Notes under the pieces: generated by a model
The model's input: the letters and a program-made list of their open reading frames with translations, nothing else
Told to the model about the DNA's origin: nothing
The model's database searches: none
DNA from: Eoetvoesia sp035555955
GTDB lineage: Bacteria; Pseudomonadota; Gammaproteobacteria; Burkholderiales; Burkholderiaceae_B
Assembly (NCBI RefSeq): GCF_035555955.1
Contig: NZ_DATMGA010000055.1
Span: 21,617-85,616 of the forward strand
Length of the DNA: 64,000 bases
Direction: 5' to 3'
Made by a program: the position numbers and the translations under genes
Shown: positions 59,703-64,000 of the stretch, piece by piece
Layout: every line of letters begins with the position of its first letter
Position numbering within the stretch: position 1 is the first letter of the stretch

Positions 59703-59903
59703 GGCCGAAGTGTGACACATCGGGGGAGGTTTGAGTGCGGCATGCGCGGCATAAAGTCACACCCCGCTTTGGGCGTTCTTGGGCAGGCCGCCGTGCTTGC
59801 CGCGCCTGTGCGCGAGTCGGCGGGATGGACGTGGCCGCGCCCCGCCGGGCGTGGCATCGGGATGCCGGCGCCAACGTGGCGATTAGCCCCGAGGCGCCCT
59901 TGT

Positions 59904-59909
59904 TATAAT
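59904..59909 (+). promoter_or_regulatory. -10 element upstream of def
   Basis: A perfect TATAAT lies 30 bases before the def start, followed by GGGGAAGAC. No good -35 is visible at the expected distance. The rest of the 237-base dprA-def gap shows nothing else I can name. Confidence 0.5.
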
Positions 59910-59939
59910 GGGGAAGACGTTTTCGTGGACTGAGTTCTA

Positions 59940-60452
59940 ATGGCCTTGCTTCCCATCCTGCATTATCCCGACCCGCGCTTGCACAAAGTGGCCAAGCCGG
60001 TCGAGGTTGTCGACGATCGCATCCGCGAGCTGGTGCGCAATATGGCCGAAACCATGTATGCCGCGCCGGGCGTGGGGCTGGCCGCCACCCAGGTCGACGT
60101 GCACGAGCGTGTCGTGGTCATCGATGTCTCCGAAGAAAGCAACCAGTTGCTGGTGCTCATCAACCCCGAAATCACCTGGAAAAGCGACGAGCAGCAGGTG
60201 TACGAAGAGGGCTGCCTGTCGGTTCCGGGCGTCTACGACGAAGTCAAACGCGCCGCCCGCATCCACGTCAAGGCGCTGAACGAGAAGGGCGAAACCTTCG
60301 AATTCGATGCCGAGGGCCTGCTGGCGGTGTGCGTGCAGCACGAACTCGACCACCTGCTGGGCAAGGTGTTCGTCGAATACCTGTCGCCGCTCAAGCAAAA
60401 TCGCATCAAGACCAAAATCCGCAAGCAAGAGCGCGAAGCCGCGCGCGCCTGA
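59940..60452 (+). CDS. def: Peptide deformylase
   Basis: Def removes the formyl group from nascent protein N-termini. The 170-residue protein has all three motifs: GVGLAATQ (residues 43-50), EGCLSVPG with the metal-binding Cys, and QHELDHLLGK with the His-Glu-His metal and base residues. It is 3 bases upstream of fmt, the standard def-fmt pair. Confidence 0.98.
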   Translation: MALLPILHYPDPRLHKVAKPVEVVDDRIRELVRNMAETMYAAPGVGLAATQVDVHERVVVIDVSEESNQLLVLINPEITWKSDEQQVYEEGCLSVPGVYDEVKRAARIHVKALNEKGETFEFDAEGLLAVCVQHELDHLLGKVFVEYLSPLKQNRIKTKIRKQEREAARA

Positions 60453-60455
60453 CCC

Positions 60456-61397
60456 ATGCGCATTGTCTTTGCCGGCACCCCCGAGTTCGCCAGCCTGGCT
60501 CTGCAGGCCATTCTTGCCGCGGGGTACGAGGTGCCGCTGGTGCTTACCCAACCCGACCGCCCTTCGGGGCGCGGCCTCAAGCTCACCCCCAGCGCTGTCA
60601 AGCAGGCCGCCGTTGCGGCGGGCATCGAGGTTATGCAGCCGCTCGGCCTGCGCCTGGACGGCAAGTATCCCGACGATGCCGCGCGGGCGCAAAAGGCGCT
60701 GCTGGATGCCGCGCCCGACCTCATGGTGGTCGCGGCCTACGGGCTGATCCTGCCCAAATGGGTGCTTGCGCTGCCTCGCCACGGCTGCTTCAACATCCAT
60801 GCCAGCCTGCTGCCGCGCTGGCGCGGCGCGGCGCCCATACAGCGCGCCATCGAGGCCGGCGATGGCGAAACGGGCGTCACCATCATGCAGATGGACGAGG
60901 GCCTGGATACCGGCGACATGCTGTTGACGCGTACTGTGCCGATCGGCGCGCATACGGCGGCGAGTCTGCACGACGAGTTGGCCGGCGTAGGCGCGCAGGC
61001 GGTTCTGGAGGCCATTGCGCAATGCGAGCAGGGTGTGTTGACACCCCGCCCGCAGCCTGCCGAGGGTGTCACTTATGCGGCCAAGCTCGAAAAATCCGAA
61101 GCTCCGCTCGATTTTTCACAGCCGGCGGGTGTGCTGGCGCGCCGCATACGCGCGTTCAATCCCGTTCCGGGCGCCACCGCGCGTTTGCCCGGGCTGAACG
61201 ATGCGGTCAAGGTATGGGCGGCCCAGGCGCTGGAGCAGCCTGCGGGCGGCGAGCCGGGCCAAGTGCTGGCGGCCGGTCCCGAGGGCATAGACCTGGCGAC
61301 CGGCGACGGCGTGCTGCGTCTGCTGGAATTGCAGAAGGCGGGCGGAAAACGGCAAGCCGTTTCCGCCTTTGTGCAGGGCTGGCGCCCCGCCGTTTAG
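60456..61397 (+). CDS. fmt: Methionyl-tRNA formyltransferase
   Basis: Fmt formylates initiator Met-tRNA using 10-formyltetrahydrofolate. The 313-residue protein begins MRIVFAGTPEFASLAL and has the catalytic region HASLLPRWRGAAPIQRAI, followed by GVTIMQMDEGLDTGDML. The C-terminal tRNA-binding domain is present and length is normal. It is convergent with doxX, with 5 bases between stops. Confidence 0.98.
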   Translation: MRIVFAGTPEFASLALQAILAAGYEVPLVLTQPDRPSGRGLKLTPSAVKQAAVAAGIEVMQPLGLRLDGKYPDDAARAQKALLDAAPDLMVVAAYGLILPKWVLALPRHGCFNIHASLLPRWRGAAPIQRAIEAGDGETGVTIMQMDEGLDTGDMLLTRTVPIGAHTAASLHDELAGVGAQAVLEAIAQCEQGVLTPRPQPAEGVTYAAKLEKSEAPLDFSQPAGVLARRIRAFNPVPGATARLPGLNDAVKVWAAQALEQPAGGEPGQVLAAGPEGIDLATGDGVLRLLELQKAGGKRQAVSAFVQGWRPAV

Positions 61398-61402
61398 CTT
61401 TT

Positions 61403-61813
61403 TTAGTTCCAGCGGCCGTTTCGTCCGCCCAGGCCATAGGCGCCCGCGCCCAGCAGCAGAACCGCCAGCGCGCCGAACAAGTACATCCCTTGCAGTTCCA
61501 GGGCCCAGCCGCCCGACTTGCTCAATAGCCCCAATTGCCCGGTATGGGCCAGGCAAATGGCCACCACCATGTTGATGACGACCAGCAGTCCGCCGAGGCG
61601 GGCGTAGATGCCCAGGATGAGGAAGATGGGGGCGATGATTTCACCGACGTAAACCCCCCAGGCGAAAAAGGCCGGCATGCCGTGCGCGGCCAGCATGCCT
61701 TCGACGCCGCCGATGCCGAAGCGCAGCTTGGCCAGCCCGTGCAGCAGGATGAGAATGCCCAGGACAAGGCGCAGAACCAGTTTGCCCAAATCGTCGCAAG
61801 TGGAAGAAGACAT
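61403..61813 (-). CDS. DoxX-family membrane protein
   Basis: The 136-residue protein has four hydrophobic segments and begins, after a short cytoplasmic stretch, with LGKLVLRLVLGILILLHGLA, the DoxX family start; GMPAFFAWGVYVGEIIAPI is also typical. DoxX relatives take part in thiol or sulfur redox chemistry at the membrane, but the specific role here is unknown. The start at 61813 has GGAGTAAAACAC upstream; the longer frame lacks family similarity. Confidence 0.88.
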   Translation of the reverse strand: MSSSTCDDLGKLVLRLVLGILILLHGLAKLRFGIGGVEGMLAAHGMPAFFAWGVYVGEIIAPIFLILGIYARLGGLLVVINMVVAICLAHTGQLGLLSKSGGWALELQGMYLFGALAVLLLGAGAYGLGGRNGRWN

Positions 61814-61947
61814 GTGTTTTACTCCATGGCGCCGCGGCGCTCCAAGTTGATCAAGAGCCCGCATTATATCTATATGGCTTCTCCCGCCCCGTGGCCGCAA
61901 CCGGGCAGCGCCCGGCCAGGCGGCATGGGTCTTCCCTCGGGAGTGGC

Positions 61948-63264
61948 TTAAATCGCCTCGCCGTACAGGTCGTATTCGTCGCTGTCGGTGACCCGGACCC
62001 GCACCATGTCGCCGGGCCGCAATTGGCGTTCGCTGCTCACGAACACATTGCCGTCGATCTCGGGCGCGTCGGCGCTGGAGCGGCCGATGGCGCCGTCTTC
62101 ATCCAGTTCGTCGATGAGGACGTCGATTTCACGCCCCACCTTGCGCGCCAGGCGCTCGGTGGAAATGGCCTGCTGATGGGCCATGAAGCGATCCCAGCGG
62201 TCCTGCTTGATCTCGTCGGGCACGGCATCCGGCAGCTCGTTGGCCTTGGCGCCCGTGACCGGCGAATACTGGAAACAGCCCACGCGGTCGAGCTGGGCCT
62301 CGCTCATCCAGTCGAGCAGGTACTGGAATTCTTCTTCGGTTTCGCCGGGAAAGCCGACGATGAAGGTCGAACGCAGGGTGAGGTCGGGACAGATTTCGCG
62401 CCAGCGCTTGATGCGGGCCAGGGTCTTGTCTTCGAAGGCCGGGCGTTTCATGAGCTTGAGGATGCGCGGGCTGGCGTGCTGGAAGGGGATGTCCAGGTAG
62501 GGCAGGATCTTGCCCTCGGCCATCAGCGGGATGACGTCGTCGACGTGAGGATAAGGATATACATAGTGCAGCCGCGTCCAGACGCCGAATCCGGCCAGTG
62601 CTTCGCTGAGCTGGGTCATATGGGTCTTGATGGGGCGGCCGTTCCAGAAGCCGCTGCGGAACTTGACGTCGACGCCGTAGGCGCTGGTGTCTTGGGAGAT
62701 GACCAGCAGTTCCTTGACGCCGGCGTTCACCAGGCGTTCGGCTTCGCCCATGACGTCGCCGATGGGCCGGCTGACCAGGTCGCCCCGCATCGAGGGAATG
62801 ATACAGAAGCTGCAGCGGTGGTTGCAGCCTTCGGATATCTTCAGGTAGGCATAGTGGCGAGGCGTCAGCTTGATGCCCTGCGGAGGCACCAGGTCGACAT
62901 AGGGGTCGTGCTGGGTGTTGGGCGGCGCCGCTTCGTGCACGGCGCGCACGACCTGCTCGTATTGCTGCGGGCCGGTCACGGCCAGGACGGCGGGGTGGAC
63001 GTTGCGGATAGCGGATTCCTCCACGCCCATGCAGCCGGTGACGATGACGCGGCCGTTTTCCGCAATGGCTTCGCCGATGGCGTCCAGCGATTCGGCCTTG
63101 GCGCTGTCGATGAAGCCGCAGGTGTTCACGACCACCACGTCGGCGTCGTCGTAATCGGGCGTGATGGCATAGCCTTCGGTACGCAGTTGCGTCAGGATGC
63201 GCTCGGAATCAACCAGCGCCTTGGGACAGCCCAGGCTGACGAAACCGACTTTGGGGGAACTCAT
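61948..63264 (-). CDS. rimO: Ribosomal protein S12 methylthiotransferase RimO
   Basis: RimO is a radical-SAM enzyme that adds a methylthio group to an Asp of ribosomal protein S12. The 438-residue protein has the N-terminal MTTase domain (KVGFVSLGCPKALVDSE, with cluster Cys residues), the radical-SAM motif EGCNHRCSFC near residue 146 and a C-terminal TRAM domain (about residues 370-435). Length and order match RimO rather than MiaB. The 134-base gap to doxX holds nothing notable. Confidence 0.97.
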   Translation of the reverse strand: MSSPKVGFVSLGCPKALVDSERILTQLRTEGYAITPDYDDADVVVVNTCGFIDSAKAESLDAIGEAIAENGRVIVTGCMGVEESAIRNVHPAVLAVTGPQQYEQVVRAVHEAAPPNTQHDPYVDLVPPQGIKLTPRHYAYLKISEGCNHRCSFCIIPSMRGDLVSRPIGDVMGEAERLVNAGVKELLVISQDTSAYGVDVKFRSGFWNGRPIKTHMTQLSEALAGFGVWTRLHYVYPYPHVDDVIPLMAEGKILPYLDIPFQHASPRILKLMKRPAFEDKTLARIKRWREICPDLTLRSTFIVGFPGETEEEFQYLLDWMSEAQLDRVGCFQYSPVTGAKANELPDAVPDEIKQDRWDRFMAHQQAISTERLARKVGREIDVLIDELDEDGAIGRSSADAPEIDGNVFVSSERQLRPGDMVRVRVTDSDEYDLYGEAI

Positions 63265-63395
63265 GGGGTAACCTCGTTAAGCCAGAAGGCTTGGTAAAGA
63301 CTGAAATTTTAAAGGCTCGTGCGGGGGGCGCCGGCGGCGGGTGAATTGATGATAAAGTCCATGTAAAAAACGAGTAATCAAACAGGCCCGCTTCC

Positions 63396-64000
63396 GTGTC
63401 CGCAACTACATCCAAATCGCCCAGTTCGCCGTTGTCCGGCATTATGCTTGCCAGCGCGCGCAACGTGCAGGCGGTTCAGGAAGGGCGGTCGCTGTCGGAA
63501 AGCCTTGCCGCCACGCCGGCCGAACTGCGCGCGGCCACCCAGGCCATTACCTTCCATGTCATGCGCCATGCCGGCCTTGCGCACGAAATCAAGCAGGAAC
63601 TGGTGGCGCGCACGCCGCCGAACCCATGGTTCGACGCCTTGATGCTGGTATCGCTGGCATTGCTGGAAACCGCCATGGACGCTGAGCGGCTGCAGCAGGC
63701 TGGCCAAACGGTGCCGCGCGAATGGCCTGTTTACGCTGTGCATACCGTGGTCGACCAGGCGGTTGCCGCGGCGGCCGGCCAGACGGCCATGCGCTCGTAC
63801 AAGGGCTTGCTCAATGCCACGTTGCGCCGGTTCACGCGCGAACGAGACGCCATTTTAGCGCAAGCCCGTAAAAACCCCGAAGCACGCTGGAACCATCCCG
63901 ACTGGTGGATCCGGCTGTTGCGCCGGGCGTATCCGAGCCAGTGGCAGGCGCTGCTCGAGGCGGCCAACCAGCCGGCTCCCATGATCTTGCGCGTCAACAG
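63396..64000 (+). CDS. rsmB: 16S rRNA m5C967 methyltransferase RsmB, N-terminal part (runs off window)
   Basis: From a GTG at 63396 the frame is open to the window end, giving about 201 residues. They match the NusB-like N-terminal domain of RsmB (Sun/Fmu): SARNVQAVQEGRSLSESLA, NPWFDALMLVSLALLE, YAVHTVVDQAVAAAAGQ and YKGLLNATLRRFTRERD. The catalytic domain lies beyond the window. An ATG at 63444 is an alternative start. rsmB normally follows def-fmt, and here doxX and rimO are inserted on the other strand. Confidence 0.92.
   Translation, partial: MSATTSKSPSSPLSGIMLASARNVQAVQEGRSLSESLAATPAELRAATQAITFHVMRHAGLAHEIKQELVARTPPNPWFDALMLVSLALLETAMDAERLQQAGQTVPREWPVYAVHTVVDQAVAAAAGQTAMRSYKGLLNATLRRFTRERDAILAQARKNPEARWNHPDWWIRLLRRAYPSQWQALLEAANQPAPMILRVN

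Noticed and set aside
1..64000. rRNA, tRNA, insertion sequences, integrases or phage genes
   Set aside because: I looked for these on both strands through gene products and typical motifs and found none; a covariance-model scan would be needed to exclude a tRNA or small RNA.

Overview
The window is GC-rich bacterial DNA with tightly packed genes and no rRNA, tRNA, CRISPR array or transposase that I could see. Gene content and order point to a betaproteobacterium of the order Burkholderiales, most likely Alcaligenaceae (Bordetella/Achromobacter/Pusillimonas-like). The pointers are urease genes with ureJ between ureA and ureB, LpxO and PagL together, cysH-cysD-cysN, dprA next to def-fmt, and Burkholderiales-style intergenic repeats. 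This placement is an inference from gene content, not a computed phylogeny.

Region 1 (1-12.6 kb) is for urea nitrogen. On the minus strand a five-gene urea ABC transporter (urtABCDE) is followed without a real break by ureD-ureA-ureJ-ureB-ureC-ureE-ureF-ureG. Upstream of urtA lies a consensus-like sigma-54 promoter, and just above that an 82-bp tandem repeat carrying minus-strand terminators.

Region 2 (12.6-15.8 kb) holds envelope and membrane genes: a PACE drug-efflux protein, an LpxO-type lipid A hydroxylase and a TMEM175-like channel. A divergently transcribed LysR regulator closes it.

Region 3 (16.0-28.9 kb) is the most unusual part. A nearly gapless plus-strand operon encodes an aldehyde dehydrogenase, a GMC oxidoreductase, a class II aldolase, a lone TRAP-type binding protein, HyuA, a HyuB fused to an acetone-carboxylase-gamma-like zinc domain, and a complete ribose-type ABC importer. 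I read it as an uncharacterised catabolic system that imports a small alcohol or ketone, oxidises it, and carries out an ATP-dependent HyuAB-type step, possibly a carboxylation. The substrate is unknown.

Region 4 (29-37 kb) mixes stress, envelope and sulfur genes: a DJ-1/PfpI protein, a DUF427 protein, PagL, a TsdB/TsdA-like cytochrome pair for thiosulfate, a Tat-exported transglutaminase-like protein, an FAD oxidoreductase, and a BigR-like repressor with two half-size YeeE/YedE transporters.

Region 5 (37-52.8 kb) is general metabolism: a periplasmic metallo-hydrolase, a nucleosidase, PoxB with an FMN-glutamate-synthase-like protein and YafJ, ferredoxin FdxA, SlyX, a LOG-like protein, an MFS transporter, an aldo/keto reductase, a divergent PanB, RmuC, a diguanylate cyclase and a pseudouridine synthase.

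Region 6 (52.9-64 kb) holds sulfate assimilation (cysH, cysD, cysN), a thioesterase, YggS, an orphan amino-acid binding protein, dprA, def, fmt, doxX, rimO and the 5' part of rsmB, which runs off the window.
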